Assembly (NCBI GenBank): GCA_002292895.1
Contig: DBCE01000188.1
Coordinates: forward strand, 896-36,593
Length of the DNA: 35,698 bases
Reading direction: 5' to 3'
Source: Phycisphaerales bacterium UBA966
GTDB lineage: Bacteria; Planctomycetota; Phycisphaerae; Phycisphaerales; SM1A02
Of this stretch, positions 1 through 7,692 are shown piece after piece. Each line of letters begins with the position of its first letter. Position 1 is the first letter of the stretch. Both the position numbers and the translations under genes were made by a program. The notes beneath the pieces are model-generated. The model ran no database searches. It saw nothing but the letters and a program-made list of their open reading frames with translations, and was not told the origin of the DNA.

Positions 1-974
1 CTTGATTGTTCCATCGGATGCGCACTCGCCATGGCTCGCTGCGCGCGGAACCACGGAGCGCCGGCATCGTGATCGGCTTGCATAGCGCGACTAAAGGTGC
101 CGTCCTTGATTTCTTTCAGCAGTGTTCGCATGGCCGTCTTGGTTGCATCATCGACCATGCGCGGCGCTGCGCTGTACGCGCCAAACTCCGCTGTGTTGCT
201 GATGGCTGCTCGCATCCCAGCCGGCCCGCGCGCATACAGCAGATCAGCCACTTGCTTGATCTCATGAACGCACTCCATGTACGCCAATAGCGGTGGATAG
301 CCCGCTTCAACCAGTGTTTCATAGGCAGCTTGCGCTAAGCCCATCATGCCGCCGCACAGAACGGCTTGCTCGCCAAAGAGATCGGTCTCTGCTTCGTCGC
401 CAAAGGTTGTTTGCACAATCCCCGCGCGCGCGCAGCCAAGTCCAGCGGCCCATGCGCGCGCGAGCTCATGTGAAGTGGGTCCGCCAGTTCCTGGTGCGCG
501 CTCTTGAGCAACAGCAAGCAGAGCCGGAATGCCCTGACCCTGCACGAATCGCTCGCGCAGGGTGGTTCCTGGTCCCTTGGGGGCCACCAGCACCGCGCCA
601 ATTCCCTCTGGAATCCGCACCAGTCCGAAGTGGACGCTTGATCCATGGATGAACCCGATTGTTTGTCCCGGCTTCACGTGCGGTGCCACGGCGGACTTCC
701 AGACCTCGGCATGCACCTCGTCAGGAAGTGCCATGACCACCAGGTCTGCCCCCACTACGGCCCGATCGGTATCGCTGGTCTGAAATCCGTCTCTCTGCGC
801 ACGCGACCGGGCAGTTGACCCGGTGCGACCTGTAACCGTGACCTGAATTCCAGAATCGCGCAGATTGAGGGCGTGGGCTCGTCCTTGGTTGCCGTAGCCC
901 ACCAAGACCACCCTTCGGCCGAGCAGCGCATCGGCTGTACATGCTTGTTCCATAAAGGTTTGCGTGTCAGTCAT
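1..974 (-). CDS. ilvC: Ketol-acid reductoisomerase, C-terminus cut by window edge
   Basis: Catalyses the isomerisation and NAD(P)H-dependent reduction of acetohydroxy acids in valine, leucine and isoleucine synthesis. Reading the minus strand from the ATG at 974 gives 324 codons without a stop, running off the left edge. The N-terminal Rossmann motif reads GYGNQGRAHALNLRDSG, followed by a loop with an Arg and Ser residues typical of NADPH-using enzymes. The C-terminal metal-binding knot is recognisable: FGDEAETDLFGEQ supplies the Asp and Glu, MECVHEIKQVADL the two further Glu residues, and SNTAEFG the substrate Ser. At 324 residues and still open it fits the short class I enzyme (about 330-340 residues), so only a few residues should be missing. 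No good Shine-Dalgarno precedes the ATG. No other branched-chain gene is adjacent in the window; ilvA lies about 23 kb away. Confidence 0.95.
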   Translation of the reverse strand, partial: MTDTQTFMEQACTADALLGRRVVLVGYGNQGRAHALNLRDSGIQVTVTGRTGSTARSRAQRDGFQTSDTDRAVVGADLVVMALPDEVHAEVWKSAVAPHVKPGQTIGFIHGSSVHFGLVRIPEGIGAVLVAPKGPGTTLRERFVQGQGIPALLAVAQERAPGTGGPTSHELARAWAAGLGCARAGIVQTTFGDEAETDLFGEQAVLCGGMMGLAQAAYETLVEAGYPPLLAYMECVHEIKQVADLLYARGPAGMRAAISNTAEFGAYSAAPRMVDDATKTAMRTLLKEIKDGTFSRAMQADHDAGAPWFRAQRAMASAHPMEQS

Positions 975-1350
975 GGGGGATTAGGTAGTGCCGGGCGAGG
1001 CGTTCCGTGCGCCGATTTCGTGCCACCAAGCAGCGGAGGGCACCTGCATAGAAATGACATTCTGAATGAATATTGAAGAAAGAAGGCACACATTACCTGA
1101 CCGGGGGGGTTCGGAATAGCAGACTGTCGGTGTCTACACCTGAAATTGACTCGCTCGTTGCGATTCGTCGGGGGGTGGATGGGTCTCAGGTTCAAGGATG
1201 AACTTGCCAGAAGAACGTCCGAAATTCGGGATTTCATGCTTATCGAGCAGAATGACCGAACCATTGGTAATCCAAGGACGTTTCCCTATGAAGCACCCAG
1301 GTTCGAATTATCTATGCGGCCACGGAATGTTCGGCCAAGGAGCTATTGGA
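975..1350. promoter_or_regulatory. Divergent intergenic region ilvC / PilZ gene
   Basis: This 376-base stretch separates two divergently read genes, and no convincing gene is seen in it. A relatively AT-rich patch near 1045-1080 holds a weak minus-strand promoter candidate for ilvC (TTCAAT at 1077-1072, 18 bases, TTCTAT at 1053-1048). A short palindrome GGTGT-CT-ACACC lies at 1129-1140 and could be an operator. The reading frame of the PilZ gene stays open upstream to about 1198, but the ribosome-binding site near 1337 argues against coding before 1351. Confidence 0.4.
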
Positions 1351-1875
1351 ATGGTCAGCGTTGAAGCCCCAAACCGGCGGTCGGATGATCGCTTTCGGTT
1401 TGATCCCGCCTACACCCGGGTAGTGGTTATCCCTTCGACGCTTGCCGTAAGTAGTTCAGCGGTCAGCCTCGCAGCATTCGTTGCCGCTGTTCCTGCCTCC
1501 AGCCGACCAGCCCCCACGAATCCAAACGAACTCCACGAGCCGGGCTTGGAAGCCCTTGGCCTGGAAGACTTTGACTCCGGACTTGCAACCCCAACGGGCG
1601 GTCTCGAAGGTCATGGATACGACATCTCGCTCACCGGTATGCGGTTTGAGCTTGACGATGAACTCCCCACAAACACCGAGGTGCAGATAGAGGTCTATCC
1701 GCCCGCCGAACAGGATCCGATTCGAATGCACGGCGTGGTCGTTCGCGTCTTCTCGCATGATGACGATCCGGGTCCGCGCCGTATGGCAGTGCAATTCACC
1801 GCATTTGCCACCCCCCGCGACCGTCAGCGCCTGATCAACCGCATTGCGGCCCGCGCTTGCTGCTGGCCGGAGTGA
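1351..1875 (+). CDS. PilZ-domain protein, predicted c-di-GMP binder
   Basis: Predicted cytosolic cyclic-di-GMP receptor of 174 residues; its output is unknown. Both PilZ signature elements are visible: an RxxxR motif (R10 to R14, in NRRSDDR) and a DxSxxG motif (D91-I-S93-L-T-G96, in YDISLTGMRF). The following strands and the conserved region near MAVQFTAF fit the PilZ barrel. The start at 1351 is chosen because AAGGAG at 1337-1342 sits eight bases before this ATG; the same frame could start at 1198 or 1288 but lacks such a site. The spacing between the two motifs, about 75 residues, is much longer than usual because of an Ala/Ser/Pro-rich insert around residues 25-85. Short receptors of this kind often regulate motility or matrix, but no such gene is adjacent. 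Confidence 0.8.
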   Translation: MVSVEAPNRRSDDRFRFDPAYTRVVVIPSTLAVSSSAVSLAAFVAAVPASSRPAPTNPNELHEPGLEALGLEDFDSGLATPTGGLEGHGYDISLTGMRFELDDELPTNTEVQIEVYPPAEQDPIRMHGVVVRVFSHDDDPGPRRMAVQFTAFATPRDRQRLINRIAARACCWPE

Positions 1876-1903
1876 GCTTAACGGCCCACTTCGTTGCTGA
1901 AAG

Positions 1904-2470
1904 TTGGAACGCGAAGGCGAATCCGACCGAAAGTACTGTCAGCGAGTGTCACACTTTGATCAAGAACGTCCGTTTCAGCACCCTGCGGTGAGCGCTGCGC
2001 TCTCTGCAAGAAATGCTATTTCCGCTGAGATGGCGGTAGCGGGGCGGGCTGGTCATGATCCATTCGACCGTTTCTGGCAGGAAGCGCAGGGTGCACCGCA
2101 CTCAGCGGGACACTCGGCGTGGGTGTTAGCGTCGGACGCCTACGCGCAGATGCGCGAAGACCTTGCTGGATTTGACCCATCGGAATATCCAGGAAACGAA
2201 GGCGCGGTGAGCGCTGCAGTTTCCGAGTCGTTTGGCAAGCATGCCAGTGCACTTGCCGCACTTGCTACACCCGTCGCTGGCGCAGCGACCACCGCATCCC
2301 GCTCGGCTCGTCTGGCTCCTGCTGTGGCAGCAGAGGCAACTCATCGCCCCGCAGCTCGCCGTCGCCGTGAACGACTGCAGACAGCCGGTTGGTTCGTGCT
2401 CGGCGGTGTCGGCGGATTGCTCTTGGCATCCGCGGTGCATCTCATTCAGATGGTGCTGGCGTGGCGCTGA
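1904..2470 (+). CDS. Hypothetical tail-anchored membrane protein
   Basis: No family is recognised. The frame starting at a TTG (1904) encodes up to 188 residues. It is Ala-rich and probably largely unstructured, then a basic stretch (RRRRER near residue 152) precedes one hydrophobic C-terminal segment at about 161-186. That predicts a C-terminally anchored protein with most of its chain in the cytoplasm. The start is uncertain: in-frame GTG at 1988 and ATG at 2031 are possible and none has a clear ribosome-binding site. The stop codon overlaps the rnc start by one base (TGATG), so rnc is probably translated by coupling to this gene. Coding status rests on that overlap, the membrane segment and codon pattern. 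Confidence 0.6.
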   Translation: MEREGESDRKYCQRVSHFDQERPFQHPAVSAALSARNAISAEMAVAGRAGHDPFDRFWQEAQGAPHSAGHSAWVLASDAYAQMREDLAGFDPSEYPGNEGAVSAAVSESFGKHASALAALATPVAGAATTASRSARLAPAVAAEATHRPAARRRRERLQTAGWFVLGGVGGLLLASAVHLIQMVLAWR

Positions 2471-3204
2471 TGCCTGACCCGGCAATTCTTGAAGAGATGG
2501 CCGCCGTCACTGGTCATCGGTTCCGCGATCCGTCACTGGCTGCGATCGCTCTGGTTCACTCATCAGCAGCTGATGGGCGGCTGAACTCCAACGAGCGCCT
2601 GGAGTTCCTTGGCGATTCCGTCTTGGGATTCATTGTGTGCACGCACCTATTCGCTGAGCGCCCAGACTTTCTTGAGGGCGAACTGACCAAGGTGAAGTCG
2701 AACATTGTCAGCGGGCGAGTCTGTGCTGAACTTGCCGCTGAGTGCGGCATGGAAAGTTGGATGCGCATTGACAAGGGAGTTCGCGGTCCACAAGGGCTTC
2801 CCGAGAGCCTATTAGCAGGTGTATTTGAAGCCGTGGTGGGCGCCCTCTACCTCGACGGCGGACTGGAAGCCGCGCGCGCATTCGTGCTGCCTCGCTTGGC
2901 GTTGCGGATTGATTCCGCGCTGCGACTGGGGCACCAACAGAATTTCAAGCAGGTGCTGCAGCAGTGCCTGGCGCAACTTGAAATGGGCGCGCCGCAGTAC
3001 ATGGTGCTCGACGAGCAAGGCCCGGACCACGCGAAGTGCTTTGAGATCTGCGTCCTGACCGGAGCGCGCCGATTTGCAGGCGCATGGGGTCCGAGCAAGA
3101 AGCAGTCAGAGCAGCTTGCAGCGCTTGCCGCGCTCAAAGAACTTGGGATTGCTGCCGATACCCCCGAAGGCGAAATTCACATTACCTGGCCCACCAAGCG
3201 CTAA
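2470..3204 (+). CDS. rnc: Ribonuclease III
   Basis: Double-strand-specific endoribonuclease that processes rRNA precursors and other structured RNA. The 244-residue product has the RNase III signature NERLEFLGDSVL (E45 and D49 are catalytic), a second catalytic-region motif LLAGVFEAVVGALYLDGG, and a C-terminal double-stranded-RNA-binding domain from about residue 155 (PQYMVLDEQGPDHAK, then SKKQSEQLAALAAL). E120 matches E. coli E117, but the position equivalent to the metal-binding E. coli D114 is glycine (G117), an unusual substitution. The start at 2470 overlaps the preceding stop (TGATG) and gives the usual family length; a longer upstream frame is not needed. It converges with aroK, with six bases between the two stop codons and no visible terminator. 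Confidence 0.95.
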   Translation: MPDPAILEEMAAVTGHRFRDPSLAAIALVHSSAADGRLNSNERLEFLGDSVLGFIVCTHLFAERPDFLEGELTKVKSNIVSGRVCAELAAECGMESWMRIDKGVRGPQGLPESLLAGVFEAVVGALYLDGGLEAARAFVLPRLALRIDSALRLGHQQNFKQVLQQCLAQLEMGAPQYMVLDEQGPDHAKCFEICVLTGARRFAGAWGPSKKQSEQLAALAALKELGIAADTPEGEIHITWPTKR

Positions 3205-3210
3205 CAGGCA

Positions 3211-3762
3211 TTAGCCCGCTGAGTTTTCTGCCGCGCGTTCGAGCATTTCGACGCTGGCTGCCGTGTGGCCGCTGGTGGAAACCACCGCATCGGCGAGCGT
3301 GCGGTACATGGGAAGGCGCGCCTCACCAAGGAGCAGGGCTTCTTCAGCGAACGAAGCGCCAGCGAGAAGTGGGCGGTCGCCTGGATTGTTGGTGAGCCGT
3401 GCACCCAGCGTTTCGGGTGGCGCTTCCAACAGGATGATTCGAATGGTGCCCGCCGCGCGGGCGGACTCTAGGAGCGCGCGTGCCGCCGGTGTAGTGGGCG
3501 TTCCGCCCCCAAGGGCGATCACAGCACCGGACGTCGATGGGCTGCTGAGAACGTGGGTCAGCGCGGCGCATTCAGCCGCCCGGAAGGCGGGCTCGCCAAC
3601 GGAACGAAACATGGCCGTCACCGATGGCTGACCGGAACCAGCGACGGTGACGTCGTCAAGATCAATGAATTGAGTGTTGAGTCGCTTGGCGAGCAAGCTC
3701 CCAAGCGTGGTCTTACCAGATCCGCGCAGGCCGATGAGCACAACGCGAACAGTTGCTGGCAC
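3211..3762 (-). CDS. aroK: Shikimate kinase
   Basis: Phosphorylates shikimate to shikimate-3-phosphate with ATP, the fifth step of the chorismate pathway, in the cytosol. The 183-residue product has the P-loop GLRGSGKT (residues 11-18), the substrate and metal motif DLDD (34-37), an Arg for shikimate in FRAAE (R61), the ALGGG motif, and the lid Arg in GDRPLL, followed by RLPMYR. Start choice: a GTG at 3762 lies four bases after the rpmH stop and puts the first strand (VRVVLIG) directly after the N-terminus. A GTG at 3795 inside rpmH is also in frame. The gene probably shares a transcript with rpmH, which is not the usual partner of a shikimate kinase. Confidence 0.93.
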   Translation of the reverse strand: MPATVRVVLIGLRGSGKTTLGSLLAKRLNTQFIDLDDVTVAGSGQPSVTAMFRSVGEPAFRAAECAALTHVLSSPSTSGAVIALGGGTPTTPAARALLESARAAGTIRIILLEAPPETLGARLTNNPGDRPLLAGASFAEEALLLGEARLPMYRTLADAVVSTSGHTAASVEMLERAAENSAG

Positions 3763-3766
3763 GGCT

Positions 3767-3901
3767 TTAGCGCACGTGAATCTTGCGACCCACACGACGC
3801 TTGCGATTCAAGATCGCGCGCCCCTTGCTCGTCTTCATACGAGCTCGGAAGCCAATCTTGCGGACTTTCTTGATTCGACTAATTCTGTGCGGGTAATGCA
3901 T
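3767..3901 (-). CDS. rpmH: 50S ribosomal protein L34
   Basis: Small basic protein (44 residues) of the large ribosomal subunit. The central block KIGFRARMKTSKGRAIL and the basic tail match bacterial L34 (typical GFRARMKT..GR). The N-terminus MHYPHRISRIKKVR differs from the common MKRTYQPS form. The ATG at 3901 gives the standard length. In most bacteria rpmH is followed by rnpA and a YidC gene; here it is followed within four bases by aroK, and no rnpA is present in the window. A TACACT -10 candidate lies just upstream. Confidence 0.95.
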   Translation of the reverse strand: MHYPHRISRIKKVRKIGFRARMKTSKGRAILNRKRRVGRKIHVR

Positions 3902-3920
3902 GGCTGTTTCCGAGCCGCGT

Positions 3921-3926
3921 AGTGTA
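3921..3926 (-). promoter_or_regulatory. -10 element for rpmH
   Basis: TACACT on the minus strand, 19 bases before the rpmH ATG, would give a leader of about 12-14 bases. No good -35 is visible 17 bases upstream, so this is only a candidate. Confidence 0.35.
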
Positions 3927-3992
3927 ACCAAATCCCGGCGCTGCGGGAAGGGGTGCATCGAAATGGTTTAAATCGGATTATCGGAGTTGCCG

Positions 3993-4010
3993 GCGGCGTC
4001 ACTACGCCGC
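3993..4010 (-). terminator. Hairpin downstream of phoU
   Basis: A perfect 7-base-pair stem (GCGGCGT / ACGCCGC) with a four-base loop lies about 75 bases after the phoU stop in the 184-base gap before rpmH. A weaker stem (AGGCG / CGCCT) lies next to it. There is no run of T, so it may end the phosphate transcript only with help, or not at all. Confidence 0.35.
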
Positions 4011-4085
4011 GGAAGGCGCTTGAAAACGCCTGATTTGTGGGGGAATCACGCGACACCCGGAAATCAACCAAGCGGCGCGCCTGCG

Positions 4086-4742
4086 TCACTCCCCGTGTCG
4101 AGCGATTCGTCCTTCAACAAGGAAGATCACGTCTTCAGCAATGTTGGTGGCGATATCAGCGATGCGCTCCAAGCGCTGGGCAATCTGCATCATGTCGATG
4201 GCCTCGGCGGTGCGGGAGACGTCCTCTTGAATCAGTTTCCTGGACGCAGCCGCCACTTCCTTGTTGAGTGCATCAACGCGCCGGTCGGCGCGCCGAACTT
4301 CATGGCAGCACTCCGTGTCTTCGTCAGAGAGGGCGCCGAGCACTTCGGAAAACATGGTTCGAGCCGCGCTGGCCATGTCGGCAAGTGCGCCAGGAACCTC
4401 GGTTGGACCATGACCGGTGGACCATCGAAGGACCTTCTTGGAAATGCCGCGACTGAGGTCAGCGATGCGCTCAAAGTCGCTGGAGATTCGCACCACGCTC
4501 AGCACAAAGCGCAGGTCATGGGCAACTGGCGCGCCGAGTGCAAGAATGCGCATGCATTGCGATTCAAGCTCAACTTCCATGTTGTCAATTTCGCTGTCGC
4601 CAGCCTTTACCTCTTCCGCAGCTGCAATATCGCCATGAACGAGAGCGCGGGTGGTGAGTTCAAGGCGACGCTCGGTGGCGGAGCCCATGGCAAGCAGGCC
4701 ACGTCGAAGGCTCAAAATTTGGGACTGAAGGTCGATTGCCAT
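4086..4742 (-). CDS. phoU: Phosphate signalling protein PhoU
   Basis: Links the activity of the Pst phosphate transporter to the PhoR kinase and restrains the phosphate regulon when phosphate is plentiful. The 218-residue product matches the usual length and consists of two related three-helix bundles. Metal-binding acidic motifs occur twice: EIDNMEVELE with RISSDFERIAD in the first half and ADRRVDALNKEV with RLERIADIATNIAEDV in the second. It is last in the unit, 25 bases after the pstB stop, an order common to phosphate operons. Confidence 0.95.
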   Translation of the reverse strand: MAIDLQSQILSLRRGLLAMGSATERRLELTTRALVHGDIAAAEEVKAGDSEIDNMEVELESQCMRILALGAPVAHDLRFVLSVVRISSDFERIADLSRGISKKVLRWSTGHGPTEVPGALADMASAARTMFSEVLGALSDEDTECCHEVRRADRRVDALNKEVAAASRKLIQEDVSRTAEAIDMMQIAQRLERIADIATNIAEDVIFLVEGRIARHGE

Positions 4743-4767
4743 TATTGGGATTTAGTTTAGCGTTTCT

Positions 4768-5625
4768 TTAGCCAAAGCGACCGGAGACGTAATCCTCGGT
4801 CTGCTTGTTGGCAGGATTGGTGAAGATGCGATCGGTACTGCCGCATTCCACCAACGTGCCTTCAAAGAAGAACGCAGTGCGATCGCTGACGCGAGCGGCT
4901 TGCTGCATGTTGTGGGTGACGATGACAATGGTGTAACTGGTCTCGAGTTCGCGGATCAGTTGCTCAATGCTGGCGGTCGACTTGGGGTCAAGTGCCGAGC
5001 ACGGCTCGTCCATCAACAGCACTTCCGGTCCAACCGCAATGGCTCGTGCAATGCACAAGCGCTGCTGCTGGCCGCCGGAAAGGCCTAAAGCACTGGAATT
5101 CAGGCGATCTTTGACCTCATCCCAAAGTGCCGCTGCGCGCAGGGAGTTCTCCACCAGTTCGTCAAGGTCAGTGCGGCGAAAGGACCGGTGCAGGCGCGGT
5201 CCGAACGCAACATTGTCGTAGATGGACTTTGTGAATGGGTTTGGTTTCTGAAAGACCATGCCCACGCGGCGGCGCAGTTCCACCACATCGAGCGACCGGC
5301 TGAGCAAGTCATCGCCGTGCAGGGTCAGGGTGCCGCTGGCGCGCGCGCCCGGAATCGGATCGTTCATCCGGTTGATCCAGCGAAGAAAGGTGCTCTTGCC
5401 GCAGCCGGATGGCCCGATCAAGGCGGTCACGCGGCACTTGGGAATTTCCAGCGAGATGCCTTTGAGCGCCTGCACACTGCCGTACCAGCTGTCCAAACCC
5501 TGAGCACGGATCGCAATGTGTTCCGTGTCGGCAACAGGTGCTACCACCACAGCCGGTGCGCCCACGGTCATGGGAGGCTTGATGTCAATGTTTCGTGGCG
5601 GGGGTGCGTTGGGGGGAGTGTTCAT
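4768..5625 (-). CDS. pstB: Phosphate ABC transporter ATP-binding protein
   Basis: ATPase that powers phosphate import through PstC/PstA on the cytoplasmic face. Visible motifs are Walker A GPSGCGKS (71-78), the Q-loop in GMVFQKPNPF, the signature LSGGQQQRLCIARA, Walker B VLLMDEP with D-loop SALDP, and the H-loop VTHNMQQA. The FQKPNPF and phosphate-type spacing identify PstB rather than another importer. The start at 5625 gives 285 residues, with about 35 extra Pro-rich residues before the usual N-terminus; an upstream in-frame start would overlap pstA. It begins 19 bases after the pstA stop. Confidence 0.95.
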   Translation of the reverse strand: MNTPPNAPPPRNIDIKPPMTVGAPAVVVAPVADTEHIAIRAQGLDSWYGSVQALKGISLEIPKCRVTALIGPSGCGKSTFLRWINRMNDPIPGARASGTLTLHGDDLLSRSLDVVELRRRVGMVFQKPNPFTKSIYDNVAFGPRLHRSFRRTDLDELVENSLRAAALWDEVKDRLNSSALGLSGGQQQRLCIARAIAVGPEVLLMDEPCSALDPKSTASIEQLIRELETSYTIVIVTHNMQQAARVSDRTAFFFEGTLVECGSTDRIFTNPANKQTEDYVSGRFG

Positions 5626-5644
5626 GGAATGCTCGTGGGCGGCA

Positions 5645-6640
5645 TCAGCCGTTGGCACGTTGCAGGCGATGGCGGATGATGACCGCCAAGGCATTGAGGG
5701 TAAGGAGGACGGCGAGCAACACGATGATGCCGGCAGCGGCCAACTCATGGAATCCAGATTGCTGGCGCATGGACCAGTTATAGATTTGTAGAGGCAGCAC
5801 AGTGAAATCGCTCATCAGGTTCGTTGGCGTGGAGCGAATGAATAGCGGAACGCCAAGTACCAGAATGGGCGCGGCTTCACCGATGGCGCGGCTCATGGCC
5901 AAGATGCCACCGGTCATGATCATGGGAATCGATGCGGGAAGTGTGATATTCCAAGTGGTTTGCCACTGTGTGGCACCCAGCGCTAGGGACGCAGTGCGCA
6001 AACTTGCCGGCACTGTGCGCAACGCTTCTTGGCTGGACACGATGACAATCGGCAACACCACCAGCATCAACGTCAATCCGCCGGCCAGCACTCCGTGGCC
6101 GAACGGGAGTTGTAGATAGAAGAACGACTCCGGCTGTCCAAAGGTGATCGGGCTCTCGCTGTTTGCCGTACCGAACGCACGCGCAAATGCAGTTAAGCCC
6201 AGTATTCCGTAGACAATGGACGGAACGCCGGCGAGATTAGCGATGTTGAGTTGGATGAAACTTCGGAACCGGGATCGTTTGGAAAATTCTTCCAAGTAGA
6301 TGGCGGTGCCCACGCCGATCGGTAATGCCGCAACGGCGCAAATCACGCACACCCAGATGCTGCCCCACAAGGGCGCACGCACGCCGGCTTCTTCAGTCTT
6401 TCGGCTGGCAAATGAAGAGAGGAATTGCCAAGACAGCCGCGCGTGACCGTCCTGCCAAATGGAGACGACGAGCACCACCAAGAGCAACACCGCTAGCGCA
6501 GTGAACGCAATACACACGCCAAGGAATGCGCGATCAACGATGCGTCGACCCACTTGTGATGTCGGCGTTGCCGCGGCAACAATCTCGCCCGGGGTTCGAG
6601 TCCGGGCAATAGACGGAGAGCGTGCGCCGAGGGAGTGCAT
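5645..6640 (-). CDS. pstA: Phosphate ABC transporter permease PstA
   Basis: One of two membrane subunits of the high-affinity phosphate importer. The 331-residue product has an N-terminal membrane segment at about 35-62 and further segments typical of the family, plus the cytoplasmic coupling loop (LRTASLALGATQWQTTWNITLPAS, EAA-type) and SRAIGEAAPIL. The first permease-domain segment begins near LWGSIWVCVICAV. The ATG at 6640 overlaps the pstC stop by one base (TGATG), so I prefer it to the GTG three bases upstream. The hydrophilic 30-residue N-terminal tail is a little longer than usual. Confidence 0.95.
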   Translation of the reverse strand: MHSLGARSPSIARTRTPGEIVAAATPTSQVGRRIVDRAFLGVCIAFTALAVLLLVVLVVSIWQDGHARLSWQFLSSFASRKTEEAGVRAPLWGSIWVCVICAVAALPIGVGTAIYLEEFSKRSRFRSFIQLNIANLAGVPSIVYGILGLTAFARAFGTANSESPITFGQPESFFYLQLPFGHGVLAGGLTLMLVVLPIVIVSSQEALRTVPASLRTASLALGATQWQTTWNITLPASIPMIMTGGILAMSRAIGEAAPILVLGVPLFIRSTPTNLMSDFTVLPLQIYNWSMRQQSGFHELAAAGIIVLLAVLLTLNALAVIIRHRLQRANG

Positions 6641-7611
6641 CACTCGTATTCCTCTCGGAATGCGCGGAGGAAGAGGTTTCCAACAACAGTGAGCGCAAGA
6701 GTGATGACGAAGAGGACGGTGGCTACTGCGAAACTCGACTTGTATTCGATGCCGTACGCGGGGGCGTCGCCGGTAAAGATCTGCACCATGTACGCGGTCA
6801 TGGTTTGCACTTCATTCGCAGGATTGAGGGTCATGCTGGCCAGTCCGCCAGCTGCAAGCGCCACGATCATGGTTTCGCCGATGGCGCGGGTGATGGCTAG
6901 CAACCAACTGGCCACAATACCACTCAGAGCTGCAGGGACAACCACTTTGGTGCTGACATCAAAGCGCGTTCCGCCCATGGCGAACGCAGCGTCCCGCAAG
7001 CTGCGTGGCACCGCTCGCAGTGAATCTTCGGAGAGGCTGGCAACGATCGGCAAGATCATGATTCCAACTGCTAGGCCAGCGCCGAGCGCATTGAACGTGC
7101 CAAACGATTCGCTGACATGGTCATGGAGGAACGGTGTGATGACAGCAAGTGCAAAGAATCCGTAGACGACCGTTGGAATACCTGCAAGTACTTCAAGAAT
7201 GGGCTTCAGAATGGAGCGCACGCGCGATGGTGCGTATTCGCTGAGATAGATGGCAACCACGAGTCCAACGGGCAGCGCGAACGCTGCGGCAATGGAAGTG
7301 ACGAGGAGTGTTCCCGCGATCAGTGGCCAAATTCCAAAGTGCTTCTCTTCCCCTAAGAGTGGCGCCCATGTGGTGCCGGTGAAGAACTCCCACGCGGAGA
7401 CTTGCGGCAAGGCAAAGAACGAAGCGCTTTGCACAAGCAGGATCGCCAAGATGGTGAAGGTGGTGACGATGGAAAGTAGCGCACAGGCGAGGAGGCCGCC
7501 GCGAATGACTCGTTCCGTGCCGATCCGTGCTGCTCGTGAACGTGCAGTGCCTCGGCTGTTTGCGGCTGCTGCGCGACTGGTTGCTGTGGAGATTTCGGCG
7601 ACGTTCGACAT
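6640..7611 (-). CDS. pstC: Phosphate ABC transporter permease PstC
   Basis: Second membrane subunit of the phosphate importer, 323 residues from the ATG at 7611. It shows six or seven hydrophobic segments, the phrase PTVVYGFFALAVITP that is characteristic of PstC, a coupling loop with LRDAAFAMGGTRFDV, and AITRAIGETMIVALAAG near the end. The upstream in-frame extension would add a low-complexity tail and is not needed. It follows pstS by 81 bases and is translationally coupled to pstA through TGATG. Confidence 0.95.
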   Translation of the reverse strand: MSNVAEISTATSRAAAANSRGTARSRAARIGTERVIRGGLLACALLSIVTTFTILAILLVQSASFFALPQVSAWEFFTGTTWAPLLGEEKHFGIWPLIAGTLLVTSIAAAFALPVGLVVAIYLSEYAPSRVRSILKPILEVLAGIPTVVYGFFALAVITPFLHDHVSESFGTFNALGAGLAVGIMILPIVASLSEDSLRAVPRSLRDAAFAMGGTRFDVSTKVVVPAALSGIVASWLLAITRAIGETMIVALAAGGLASMTLNPANEVQTMTAYMVQIFTGDAPAYGIEYKSSFAVATVLFVITLALTVVGNLFLRAFREEYE

Positions 7612-7692
7612 GGTTTCAGCGGAAGGTATCGGGCGGCCGATGTGCCAGGAGCGGGGTGTTGCCCGCCCGGCAGTGCAGGGCGCCGGTGCCAA

